From Chondrosia reniformis (Eukaryota; Porifera; Demospongiae; Chondrillida; Chondrillidae): 64,000 bases of DNA. The translations under genes were made by a program, and so were the position numbers. A model generated the notes under the pieces. That model was not told the DNA's origin. It did not search any database and worked only from the letters and a program-made list of their open reading frames with translations. Below are positions 12,101 through 21,670 of the stretch, piece after piece. The DNA is taken from contig OX359200.1 of assembly GCA_947172415.1 (NCBI GenBank), positions 4,652,501-4,716,500 of the forward strand. The letters run 5' to 3'. Within the stretch, counting starts at the first letter, position 1, and every line of letters begins with the position of its first letter.

Positions 12101-15100
12101 TTGGAGAAGAGTGCAGAGGCACTGGCACATAAAGACACTAGACAGAATGTAAGGATTATCTTCATCTTCTCAATTTTGATTGGTCAATGATGATGTCATC
12201 TCTATGCCCATATCTGTGCAGGCATTAGAGTCGTCTCAAACCATTTGTACAATAGTAAGTGATGCCTCTACTGGAGGAGGAAAAAATGGTGGCCATGAAC
12301 AAATGGTCTTAATGCACCTTCTGAGAGAGCTAAATGGGTCAACAAGATTGTTGGAGTTCCTAAACATACCAAACATAGCAACATCCCTTAATTTCCTACA
12401 AGCTTATAAAAGCAAAGTTAAGGTTAGAAACCTTGTTTAAATGCATTTATGTATAATATTGTTTCTTACTCCTTTTCTGAGAATACGTAGAGTAACTTAA
12501 AATCATCTTACTGGTTGCTTCATTGATTGTAGAGTGCTGAGAAGGATTCCGTTCATCTGCTGCCCTTCATGCTTCATGGACAGCTCACAGAGATCTATAA
12601 CAGAGTGTCACAGCTTATGAATGCTGTTGCACAGCATGAAAAGAAGGAACAAGAAGAGGAAATGCAAAATTCTTTTGTTGTAGGAATCAAAGAAATACTC
12701 AGGTTAGTAACAATACATGCTATAATTTTTTTTAAATACTGAGATCAATTTTAAGCATCTTTCATAACAGTTCTAATAGGCAGTTGACATATGGCAATGA
12801 ATCAGTCAATACTATACAGTTCTTAAGGATGGTAATCTGGTTGGTAGCATATTATGGATTGTACTGTAAGAAGGTGAGAAATACGTATGAATACATTATA
12901 AAGCATGTAAAGTATGCATGTAAAAGCATCTATTAATTATTTAAGGATGTATATGTATAAAGAGTGTAAAGGAAATATTGGTACTATATTCTGATGCAGA
13001 AACATTGCTCAGTTCTTGTAAATGTACTAAAAACTCAATTGAAAGAGATGAATTTCACAGGGGAGCAACTTGACATTCTCTCCTCTTTCCTCAATCCTGA
13101 CGAGATGCAAAGACATCCAGAGGCACCTCTTCCTGCTGATGCCAGAGAAGAGGTACTTGAGATTGTGGGTGAACAAGTTAGACCTAAAGTGAGAAATGTT
13201 AAGGAGTCAGAAACGTTTGACCCAATTTGCCATCTCTTTTACCCAAAAGATGAAAAAGAAGGCAAGTATATGTATGTATGTATGTATATATGTACGTGCG
13301 TATTGTTCAAGCTCTTTTTGTAGCCTTTAAGACTGCCTTTTTGGTGTGTTCATTCATTCAGATCCATCAGATGTTGAGCTGCGACATGCTTTAGCTAATC
13401 TAGTCGCTGTGGTGTTCAGTCTACCAGAAGGATCCAGTCACTTGTGGTATTTCTTGTTTGATCAGTCTAGACTGGAAGGAACATTCTTGCCTGGTTTCAT
13501 GGTAAACTACTTCAAAGTGTGTTTTTGAAGAGTTTATTAGAAGTTACAGTTCTTTTGTTTGCTGTAGTATCCAAATGAAGTATCAGCTGAGAAAATGTTC
13601 TTTGATTGTGGAATCTTGCTGAATGAAGAGGGCAAGTATGAACGTCCAGACTACAGGGAACACGAGTCAGGTCTCTCCCTCCACTCATTCTACCTCATGA
13701 ACTGGACCTCATTTGGTGCCCTTTGCATCTCCTTACTGACCAACCCTGAAGCTCAGAACAAGATACATGGTGTGTCAAATATTATTAGTACTTTAGAGTG
13801 ACTAGCTCCGTTATCAAGTACATCTCTACTTCCTGTACACCTCTATGTACTTCCTGTACACCTCTACGTACTTCCTGTACACCTCTACGTACTTCCTGTA
13901 CACCTCTACGTACTTCCTGTACACCTCTACGTACTTCCTGTATACTTCTACTTCCTTTTAGGTCACATTATCTCAGATTGGCAACCCTTACGACACTTCT
14001 GTTTAGAGTACTTGAGGAAGATCTGGCTATTTATGTCTGTAAATCTCAAGTTTACAGATGAAGAGAGGTCCTTCTTCATTGTCAGGTCCCTAGACACTCT
14101 CTTTAAGGTAAACAGTAATACATACAGTATACACTATTATACAGATTACATATGCATTGCTACACACACGTAATAGTAATAATGATGTGTATTACATAGC
14201 TTGGACAGGCTGGGAAAGTAAATGAAGGTGTATTTGACTCCAAGGAAGGTGTACTGCAGTATGAGAATGTTTGGCATTCAGAGATTTATGAGATATCCAA
14301 GCAGGGACTGTCTAATGAGGTTTGTTGATGTTTATAACCTTTCAATTAACTTATCTTCATAACTTACAATGCTCATTTATTTCTCTTCCCTTTCCATAGT
14401 TGAAACAGCACTGTAAAATAGTCAGACATCCACTTTTCAATGAACTGAGGTGAGTAAATTGTGCGGCATACACAGAATGCACTTCAAACTATTTTCTTCA
14501 CATTATAGGGTCATGAACACACTGTACCCCAGTTTTCCTTCACATTATAGGGTCATGAGCACACTGTACCCCAGTTTTCCTTCACATTATAGGGTCATGA
14601 GCACACTGTACCCCAGTTTTCCTTCACATTATAGGGTCATGAGCACACTGTACCCCAGTTTTCCTTCAGAAAGAGAATTTAATCACAATCTAGTGTCTCT
14701 GAGTGAAGGCCGATCCACCACTCCAGGAAGCACTCCATTCTGTCCCATCCTTGCTCAGTTTGTTGAGGACAGGCACAGACTGGCAGTCGGCAGTGCTCTA
14801 CTTCCAGATCTGGTGGAGTTCTACCTTTGGCTGGACCAGAGGCTAGCTCATCTTCTCCCCTACGAAGCTGCACCCAAACTGACTGTTGATAACATTATTC
14901 TAAAAGCCACTAAAAGATTTCCTTCAGAAGCGGATACTATTAGACCTCTGTTTAACAGAATGAAAGGTTAGTGTAAGGATATACATTTTATAAGCTTTAA
15001 ATTGATCACTTTACTGTTCTTCTCTAATCTCTCTAGGTTTATTCAATGAATATGTTCATCTGAATGGGGATGTGATTGGTACTGGAGGTTGTTTGAGACA

Positions 15101-16632
15101 CAGACAGGAAGGACAGATTACCAAGATCACTGATGACACTCCAGTTATGAGGTTGCTATCCACTGAAGAATCTCTAGAAGGAAATGACTGGTTGTGTGCT
15201 ATGATGCAGAATATAGTGAGTTCTTTTAGCTTAATGTATGATAAGCCAGGTTACATTTTCCAGTATTTCATTCCGCATACTCTATCCTTCCCTTCCACAC
15301 AGATCAACTTGCATAATAGCTTGGTGGACATGGTGGCAAGTCGTGGATTGACAACTGCCTATCGGTGCTGGCTGCCAGAGACTCCTGTAGAAATTGATGT
15401 GAAGGAGTTCAGCCAATCGGATGGCATCTTCTCAATGAAGAGTGACAACTTCTCAATGAACCACCTCTTTCTGAGCATAATGCATAGCAGACACCAGTTA
15501 AGCATGGAAGATCCGACCACATCTCTCTGTCATGTTGGACCAACACTGCAGTTTGATATGGAGAAACTGGAAGGAGACGTAGTGAGGTACTTCATAGCTG
15601 GCAAGCCTCACTTAAAGGGTGTTGAGGAGACCATTAGAAGGCCTTTCAGGTTTAGGAATTTAGAAAAGAGCTCCCACACTCCAGGAACTGGGTGAGTAGA
15701 GGAAAGCTCCTTACATGTGCTCCCAATGAATTATTCTCTATCACTGTTAGGTTGGCAGGTCCAGGCTGTCCAGTAGACCTTGCTGCACTCTCTCAAGAGC
15801 TACCAAATGACTATAAGGTGTCTCTCTTAGAGGATGAGAGGAAAGGGTTGGAGGCAGACTTCCACAATGCAGACTATAACAAATTGTCTGAACTAGTGTT
15901 CGGTCTTAGAACAGCGGCAGGCTATCTCTCACAGGTATATACCTAGCCTGTCTCTCACAGGTATACACCTAGCCTATCTCTCACAGGTATACACCTAGCC
16001 TATCTCTCACAGGTATACACCTAGCCTATCTCTCACAGGTATACACCTAGCCTATCTCTCACAGGTATACACCTAGCCTATCTCTCACAGGTATACACCT
16101 AGCCTATCTCTAACAGGTATATACCTAGCCTATCTCTCACAGGTATACACCTAGCCTATCTCTAACAGGTATACACCTAGCCTATCTCTCACAGGTATAT
16201 ACCTAGCCTATCTCTAACAGGTATACACCTAGCCTATCTCTAACAGGTATACACCTAGCCTATCTCTAACAGGTATATACCTAGCCTATCTCTAACAGGT
16301 ATATACCTAGCCTATCTCTAACAGGTATACACCTAGCCTATGGGTATATACGTACCTAGCCTATGTTAAAGTACTTTAGGTGGATATAGCTCCAGAATGG
16401 AGTGTCTATTTTGTTGTACATTTCTTCATAGAACATTCAAGTAAGGACTGATACACATGAAATGACTTTGAATCAGTTTTTGGGAGATTATTTTGAGGAG
16501 AAGGAACAGAATCCTCAAGAGTTGCTAAACCGAATAGACCTGAAAAAGTAACAGTGTTGTTGTTTTGTCTTTAGACCATACATGCAACTCTCCTGCATGG
16601 GCTCGATGTGATGATAGGAGCTGCTCCATTAT

Positions 16633-16663
<31 letters not shown>

Positions 16664-18279
16664 CAGTAAATGAAATGTGTATATATATGTACGTACATAC
16701 GTACATACCAAATGACCTCTGAACCCATCTCTTAATGTAGCTTTTCAACGGAAGAGTTTCATACTATTGAAGGAATCAAGATAAAACAGCTCTTCACAAT
16801 TTTGGAGATGTTTGTGAGATGGATCACTGACTGTCTCTTTGATTTCTGTGAACTGCCATTTTCTGTGAAGAGACCTTTACCAGAAAGAGTTGCCATTTCT
16901 GTGGAGGAGAAAGTTAAATCTAAAATGATCAATCAGTTGCAATTATCTGGTATGTGCTTGCCTTATATGGTAGTGGGGTACCTTAGCCATCTCATTGGTC
17001 AGACCATGTAACCCTCCTTTAGACATTCTGGCTCAATTGGTTGAGTTAGAAGAAACAGTATCTCATATTGCTCAGGGACTTAGAGCAGAAAACACAGTGG
17101 TAACTTACAAAGGACAATATTATTGGCATTTTGTATTGCTTACCTACTATTGTGCAATCTCCTTTGTATAGCACACAACTCCACTCATTGATTACCTTGT
17201 AAGCCTTAACTTTTATGATGAAAAGGGCATAGATTCACAGTTGCTTCCAAAAGAAGTTCTGCTTCAACATTACGTACAGTATGTTGTGATTCTCAGAAAG
17301 TGAGTTCTTTGGTCGCTTAGTAACTTCATGTAGTACTCTATAATCAATCATCTGTCATTAGATGGAAATTTATTTTGCAAGAGAAGTCAGACTCCATAGT
17401 TGGAGAACAGGAAACTGTCAAACAAACTGTTGTCTTCCTTGAACTAGTGCCTGACATTTGGGAGAGACTGCCCCACTTCCAGGACAACATTGAAAAGATA
17501 TTACACTCTCCAGAAGATCTTCTTCTTGATCCAAAAACTATGAAATATAAATTCCAACTGACAGATGAAGATCGTCTTTCCTCTGATCAGGATGAATCTG
17601 ATCAGATATGGGTGGACCAAGATTCAAGTGAGATGGACAAACATCCTTTTCCACCTTCTCAGCCTCAGCTAACAAGTATAATCAGTGAATCACTTGAAGA
17701 TTTAGGAGAGATTCAGGGTGATGCAACTGCATTTTCAGTTGACATACGTATACATACTGTATTAATTTCCAACTCACTACGTATATTACTCTACTTCTGG
17801 CTTGCTTCCCTGAATTGAAGGTAATTCAGGAATCACTCTAGGAGACACATTTGCAGATCCCTTAATGACATCCCCCTGTTCTTCTGTCACTCTGAGACTT
17901 GGAGATAGTGGCACGCCCATAGCTGATTCATATTAATTGATTTGTCATTTATATGCATTAAATAGCTTTGTCATTCTCTGTGCTTAGAACATACAACTGA
18001 ATCATTGCTGTCATCCCTACCGCCTGCAAGTGAGAAAGCTAAAGCAATGACTGTGGATGAGGTGGTTAAATGGCTGCAAGAGAATGAGAATTTGGAGAAT
18101 GTTATGATAAACTTAAGGAAGAAGAAGTTGATGGAGAAACACTTGCAATATATGACATAAAAGATCTTGTGGATATATATGGGTATTCCTCGGAGGAAAC
18201 AAAACATTATAATTATATACCTTTATTTCTTACTAAAGAGATCCTCCTTAAATTTAGAAGAATTTATAAAACTGATTAA
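169..18279 (+). CDS. RNF213/mysterin-like giant AAA+ protein, 5' end outside window
   Basis: About 55 spliced exons can be followed with consistent phase, giving roughly 3,400 residues; the N-terminal part is missing. Exons include 169-290, 353-479, 551-728, 1011-1375, 1779-1859, 1952-2184, 3242-3435, 3796-3950, 5661-6032, 6179-6445, 6509-6837, 8439-8778, 9086-9604, 10173-10562, 13000-13261, 14509-14966, 15303-15691 and 17362-17747. Family signatures are two AAA+ units (GETGVGKT, GAPGSSKT), the segment NTPAPFLNRFEKY, the segment LLLHFPPSMFY, and a C-terminal region resembling vertebrate RNF213 (HNSLVDMV, VVRYFIAGKPHLKG). Vertebrate RNF213 is a dynein-like AAA+ ubiquitin ligase on lipid droplets and on invading microbes. 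Here neither a RING nor an RZ finger is visible, and a SAM-like domain is added at the end. Exon ends are read from splice consensus and should be accurate to a few bases. Confidence 0.9.
551..2184 (+). other. First visible AAA+ unit of the RNF213-like protein
   Basis: Exon 551-728 carries a Walker A motif (GETGVGKTALLEML). Exon 1779-1859 carries Walker B (VFLDEINTCSCLGLL) and exon 1952-2184 the sensor-1 stretch (FIVSACNPHRG). This matches the first of the two ATP-binding units of vertebrate RNF213 (AAA3). All key residues (GKT, DE, sensor N) are present, so the unit should bind and hydrolyse ATP. Exon phases agree across five introns. Confidence 0.88.
811..935. repeat. Intronic dispersed repeat, copy A
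   Basis: The intron 729-1010 contains an ACTAGGTTTAGTT block followed by AGGCCTTTTACTCT and a GTAGCATGTAA block. The same blocks in the same order recur at 5400-5490 in another intron of this gene. The order and spacing mark a dispersed repeat; no coding content is visible. Confidence 0.5.
3608..3637 (+). repeat. Copied exon end and splice donor inside an intron
   Basis: These 30 bases match 3931-3960 with one difference. The original spans the last 20 bases of exon 3796-3950 plus its donor (TGTG|gtatgt). The copy lies about 320 bases upstream in the preceding intron and keeps the donor, so it is a decoy splice site. Confidence 0.75.
4733..4805. repeat. Fragment of the repeat also found at 36.9 kb
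   Basis: Inside intron 4684-4889 the sequence runs AGAATAAGGATTTC, then AAACTTATCTTT, then ATCATCTTTCGACTTT. The same run (with CGAACTTATCTTT and TTCATCTTTCGACTTT) forms the left part of the palindromic insertion at 36915-37151. It is a dispersed element with copies in two host genes. Confidence 0.6.
5400..5490. repeat. Intronic dispersed repeat, copy B
   Basis: This carries the same ordered blocks as 811-935 (ACTAGGTTTAGTT, AGGCCTTTACTCT, GTAGTATGTAA) inside intron 5366-5660. It is diverged from copy A by several small changes, so it is an older repeat family. Confidence 0.5.
10612..10851. mobile_element. MITE with CTGTAAATCCC terminal repeats
   Basis: The element starts CTGTAAATCCCTT and ends AAGGGATTTACAG, with TA on both sides (10610-10611, 10852-10853). 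The inside is AT-rich with short TTAGCG repeats and no ORF. Size is about 240 bases. It sits in intron 10563-11402. The TA target fits a Tc1/mariner/pogo-type mover. Confidence 0.75.
10904..11318. mobile_element. Pogo/Tigger-like non-autonomous element
   Basis: Ends CAGTGTCACCC and GGTTACACTG are imperfect inverted repeats flanked by TA (10902-10903, 11319-11320). The interior has repeated ATCCGCC motifs and a short open start at about 11099 (MASKHSKTDLKIA), possibly a relic of a transposase N-terminus. Length is about 415 bases. It lies in the same intron as the previous element. Family assignment is a guess from end sequence and target. Confidence 0.6.
13262..13361 (+). other. GC-AG intron
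   Basis: The upstream exon ends ...GAAAAAGAAG and the intron begins gcaagt. A GT site four bases later would put the next exon (DPSDVELRHAL) out of frame. The GC donor gives the correct phase and is followed by a good acceptor (cattcattcag). GC donors followed by AAGT are the usual form of this rare class. Confidence 0.7.
13826..13955. repeat. 21-bp minisatellite in an intron
   Basis: About six tandem copies of a 21-base unit (CTTCCTGTACACCTCTACGTA) fill the intron between exons 13568-13769 and 13962-14107. They end just before the acceptor cttccttttag. The pyrimidine-rich units extend the polypyrimidine tract. Confidence 0.85.
14497..14664 (+). repeat. 42-bp tandem repeat multiplying a splice acceptor
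   Basis: Four copies of a 42-base unit each contain an acceptor (cattatag) followed by coding sequence for RVMSTLYPSFPS. Possible exon starts are 14509, 14551, 14593 and 14635. The unit is a multiple of three with no stop, so every choice stays in frame and gives 0 to 42 extra residues. The last copies are identical, so the expansion is recent. Confidence 0.88.
15919..16346 (+). repeat. 26-bp minisatellite multiplying a splice donor
   Basis: Sixteen copies of a 26-base unit (core CTCTCACAGGTATACACC) begin at the 3' end of exon 15751-15934 and run into the intron. Each unit repeats the exon-intron junction CTCTCACAG|gtata. Each also resembles an acceptor, because CTCTCACAG is pyrimidine-rich and ends in AG. 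Later units carry CTCTAACAG. Because 26 is not a multiple of three, use of a later donor would change frame. Confidence 0.9.
16638..16664. repeat. TA dinucleotide microsatellite
   Basis: A pure run of TA repeats lies in the intron between exons 16432-16547 and 16741-16949 of the RNF213-like gene. Confidence 0.9.
17988..18279 (+). other. SAM-like domain fused to the RNF213-like C-terminus, with a frame break
   Basis: After a clean acceptor (tgcttag) the exon reads AMTVDEVVKWLQENENLE in one frame. It continues one base out of frame with LKEEEVDGETLAIYDIKDL to a TAA at 18277-18279. Both halves have the SAM pattern (WL at the start, a DGETL core, then DLVDIYG). The shift lies near 18095-18102. 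A 17-base intron could bridge it on paper but is too short to be real. Either the locus carries a frameshift, or the sequence has an indel error, or the second half is reached by other splicing. Vertebrate RNF213 has no SAM domain. Confidence 0.6.
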
Positions 18280-18540
18280 TTTTTGTAGTGACTTTAAATT
18301 TGCAAGAGTTTTGAGTGTAACATTATATTTGCTGAATGTAACATATGCCATTAATTGCCATTGCTTATTTCAAACACTTTGCACCTGTATGCTCCATATA
18401 CGTATACGTATGTATGCTCTCTATATAGACCTATTATATGTACATGTACGTATATGAAATATATATTAATTATACATACATACATACATATAGACGTGGG
18501 ACCCAGGTATGTAAGTTAGAGCTTCCTCCATCACCTGCAG

Positions 18541-18964
18541 GAGGTTTCGAGAACACGGAATTGAAAGAGATCAATCACATTAGTTCAGAGGAGTATGATA
18601 CAAATGAAGCCCTAAACATTAGTAAGTGTTCCATTTCTGCTGTCAAGGGAGATTGGCCAGCTGGAGTTCCATAGGAATATTATGTGGGACATCAAGAACA
18701 ATAACAACTGTTTTTAAAGGAAGGTGAAATCACTGATGTATTATTCAGCATATATAGCATGCAATGAACCAAACTAGAGGATCATCAAAGTGCCATTCTG
18801 GTCTAACTGACAGTTGTAGCATGGGTGGAGTTGGAGAGGGGATTTCCCTTGGTACATCGACAGCTGAACAAACTGAAAACTTAGATATGAATATTCTGCA
18901 TTCACTCAGAGTACTTCCGCCTGTCTGTCATGCAATGTTTGTGACTTCAGTATATATGTCATGA
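18541..18964 (+). CDS. Possible alternative last exons of the RNF213-like gene
   Basis: A good acceptor (cacctgcag) opens an 81-base exon at 18541-18621 (GFENTELKEINHISSEEYD) that ends at a perfect gtaagt donor. A second acceptor at 18862-18863 opens an exon whose phase fits and which ends at a TGA at 18962-18964. No domain is recognised. It may be an alternative tail that bypasses the SAM end. The splice consensus supports it; the join to the upstream gene is inferred. Confidence 0.35.
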
Positions 18965-19719
18965 GTTTAGTGATGAAGATATATACAGCGTGCAGTGTCT
19001 CTAGAAGGGTGAGATTTCCTGCATATAATGATATCATGAGGTTAGGGACTTGATAGATATATATAAAAATGATTAAATATGCATAAACTTTTTTTAAATG
19101 ATCAATTATATAATAATGTAATGACTCTGATCTAATAGCTTTACTATATTTATATACTATGTTCATGCATTATCTGTTCTTTGGAATAATAAACCTTCTC
19201 AATTACTTTCACTTTCTTAATTCAACTCTAAGGAATTGATTACACCATTAATTAATTGCATTCATTTGGTTTCAGTCCAGTTTCCCAAAAGGTGCCCACC
19301 CTCTCTGGGCCCACTACTGGAGAATGGCTGCAGGTGAAGAGCATAGCCACTCCAGGAAGTGCTTCATTAACTTCCTCCAAATATGACTCTGGCAAAATGA
19401 AAGGAAAATATAAGAAGGATTATGTAAAACTGCACACTCAAAGTTCCATATGTAGCACATTTTGGGGGCACATGTACAAGTGCAAAGGATGGATCCGGAT
19501 CCGGAGAGACTATTATATAGACTAATTCTCTGCACTCACGTTCGCTGAAAATGTATATATATACACATGACCGTGGCCATCTCTTTACAGTAATGTTCAC
19601 TTTCCCATAGCTATCTTGTTTCGATTGCATGTGTTTTGAGTGCTATAGATTTATAAACTGTCTCCAGCAAGTACATGATCATGACAGTGTTATATATTAT
19701 GATCAGTTACTCCTATGTA
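18965..19719. other. Intergenic, no clear gene
   Basis: After the candidate poly(A) signal the region holds one open stretch on the + strand (19256-19525) without recognisable domain or good splice context, and AT-rich sequence. It may contain eroded remains of upstream exons. I see no gene to support. Confidence 0.5.
19188..19193 (+). terminator. Candidate poly(A) signal
   Basis: AATAAA lies about 225 bases after the possible last stop of the RNF213-like transcript and about 900 bases after the SAM-end stop. No other clear signal was seen between 18280 and 19190. Confidence 0.35.
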
Positions 19720-19721
19720 TA

Positions 19722-20092
19722 AGTTAAATAAAAACATTCAAAAATGAAGTTAAAAGTAGGGATGGCACTATAACAGTGATTGGCACATCTAGAAAAAGTA
19801 ACGAAACAAGAAAGTGATCATATGGTAAGCTAACATTGCAGAAGTGGCATACTGAAACTTAACTATACACATCACTTCTATGTTTGGGCGCATCGATCCC
19901 TACTTCTAGTATATCCATGATGCGCCCAAACATAGAAGTGATGTGTATAGTTAAGTTTCAGTATGCCACTTCTGCAATGTTAGCCTTACCATATGATCAC
20001 TTTCTTGTTTCGTTACTTTTTCTAGATGTGCCAATCACTGTTATAGTGCCATCCCTACTTTTAACTTCATTTTTGAATGTTTTTATTTAACT
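19722..20092. mobile_element. Palindromic MITE, copy 1
   Basis: The two halves are near-perfect inverted repeats of about 165 bases around a short loop (about 19891-19921). The element starts AGTTAAATAAAAAC and ends with its complement, with TA at 19720-19721 and 20093-20094. It contains AGTAGGGATGGC near each end. A 68-codon open frame inside is a by-product of the palindrome. It is nearly identical to 21671-22046, so the family moved recently. Homology to the 47.9-kb region starts directly after its right end. Confidence 0.9.
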
Positions 20093-20880
20093 TAAGCCAA
20101 TTAATCAAATCAATCCTAAAGCATTACAAGTTGTACTACATGCAAAGATGTCTTATTTTATAATTATAGACGTAAGGTGTGTTCTTATACTTGATCTTAA
20201 GGTAGTGTGTAAGTCAGCAGATATGCTGGGTAAGCATGATCATTGTCATAAGTAATATAGATGACTGATCCATGACTGAAACCTCGAATACTGTCGTATC
20301 GCTTCTGCACTTCACCCTCTTCTTGACCAGTTGTCTGCCTTAAAGGGGGAACTGAGTATTTTTGGGGAATTTGACAATTGTAGCAAGCACCTGTCAGCAC
20401 TTTAGCAACTAGCATCTTATGCTGTCTTTTCTCTGTATGGCAGAAGTTATGGGAATAGACAGCATTCTCAGCAAAGTAATTTCCTTTTCCCCACATGCCA
20501 TCCCTGCTAAATCGCATGTCAAAGCCAGCATCTCCCATAAACACATCACTGGGTTTGGTATTTCTGGTACTGTGAAATAGTAGCTTTTCTCCACCAGTAG
20601 GTAGCTGTGGGTCCGACTTCAGGTCGGCCATCTTTCTATGGTACTTACTCCATAGCACGGTGTTTTGAATTCTTTCAATTCGTATAACAGTTGCCTTTGG
20701 AAGGGTGTTGCAGAAATGTGATTTAACCTTCCTATATTCTCTTGATGTGTTATAAACCCGAACTAATTCAAACTGTTTTTCACTCCTTTTCCATTCAATG
20801 GGAAACCCTGCAGGTATATACAAAACAGGGAACATACACGTGTGCATGTAAAATGATAATAGATTTATGAACATGTATAT

Positions 20881-21668
20881 CAGAGAGTACGGTAGTACTC
20901 TCTAAGTAGGGATGGCCGAAAAAAAACATGGCCGCCCTATTCAATGTATTATCAATTAACACCTCATAAATCAACAACGTTCAGATTTTCGGTTGCATTC
21001 CTGTGTTTGCAGTCGTTTTTGCATGCTTTTCTAAACGCCAAAACATGTTACGATGCTCTAAAACCTTCGCAAAGTGGTTAAACCGAAATAGGCCAAATTC
21101 TGCAATTCCTCATTTTTTCTTCTTCTTCTTCTTCTTCTTCTTCTTCTTCTTCTTCTTCTTCTTCTTCTTCTTCTTCTTTTTTCAAATGAGCTAGCGCTAA
21201 CATGCGAACTTACGCAGGTACATACAAATACTAAATCGTCATCAATGTTTCCGAACTAGGGAATAGGCTACCCTAGATTTCAACGCGCTCCAACCGAAGC
21301 GTGTTACTTTTGAAAGTGCCAAATTTAGGGCCTCTTTGAACGCCATTTTTTAATTAAGTTTCAAATTCTCTGTATATAAAATAAGTAACCCGAATGAGTA
21401 ATATTTGTGGTACTGCCGTTACCCGCGATCGAATTTCTTAGTCGCTTTGCAGGGCCTATATACAGTCGTATTCTTAACGATTATGGACCCTTTAATATCC
21501 TAAACTGAATGTTAAAGAACGGTAGAAAACATCTTATCAAATTTGGGATCTTTTCGGACGCCATTTTTTAATTTAGAGCTCTCTATTATATCGTCTATTC
21601 TGCTACTTTATTTCGAATTTTCGCCGAGAAAACTTTCAAAACAAATATTAACAAGAAAAAAGGAGCAA
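20881..21668. mobile_element. Insertion in the duplicated intron, related to the element at 29.3-29.75 kb
   Basis: Compared with the intact intron at 48.7 kb, extra sequence begins after 20880. A small perfect hairpin (20882-20903) is followed by AAGTAGGGATGGCCGAAAA. That start and the next 60 bases match the reverse complement of 29690-29749. The inside holds a TTC microsatellite and no ORF. It abuts MITE copy 2, so the two may form one composite insertion of 1.17 kb. Confidence 0.6.
21118..21180. repeat. TTC trinucleotide microsatellite
   Basis: About twenty TTC units in a row lie inside the insertion in the duplicated intron. Confidence 0.95.
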
Positions 21669-21670
21669 TA

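Larger units (their letters stand above)
6179..13501 (+). other. Post-AAA linker and E3-shell region without a RING finger
   Basis: The exons from 6179-6445 to 13362-13501 encode a mostly helical region. The run LLLHFPPSMFY...YLDSI (exon 7688-7824) is an RNF213 landmark. In vertebrates a RING finger (C-x2-C, then C-x-H, then C-x2-C) follows about here. In exons 9086-9604, 9856-10050 and 10173-10562 I find only isolated cysteines (for example DKCPNLCEIS) and no zinc-binding spacing. The flanking sequence (YLENLLDFFF) still resembles what follows the RING in vertebrates. The comparison is from memory of the human protein. Confidence 0.6.
13568..17747 (+). other. RNF213 C-terminal region without RZ finger
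   Basis: Exons 13568-13769, 13962-14107, 14200-14319, 14400-14449, 14509-14966, 15037-15215, 15303-15691, 15751-15934, 16432-16547, 16741-16949, 17023-17099, 17172-17299 and 17362 to about 17747 encode the region matching the end of vertebrate RNF213. The signatures are a leucine-rich stretch LVEFYLWLDQRLA, then HNSLVDMV and VVRYFIAGKPHLKG. In vertebrates an RZ finger (CPNGHP...C...C-x2-C) lies just before this; here the matching exon 13568-13769 has no such cysteine/histidine pattern. An alternative end reads from 17820 to a TAA at about 17935. Confidence 0.7.

Noticed and set aside
15919-16346. Regular 26-bp repeats as a CRISPR array
   Set aside because: The units are contiguous with no unique spacers and lie in an animal intron; it is a minisatellite.
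19256-19525. Open stretch on the + strand after the RNF213-like gene
   Set aside because: No domain, no matching splice sites and position after a poly(A) signal; not supported as a gene.
19884-20090. Identical 68-codon open frames in both MITE copies (also 21836-22042) as a gene
   Set aside because: They arise from the palindromic arm sequence, have no start context or known domain, and are identical only because the MITEs are.
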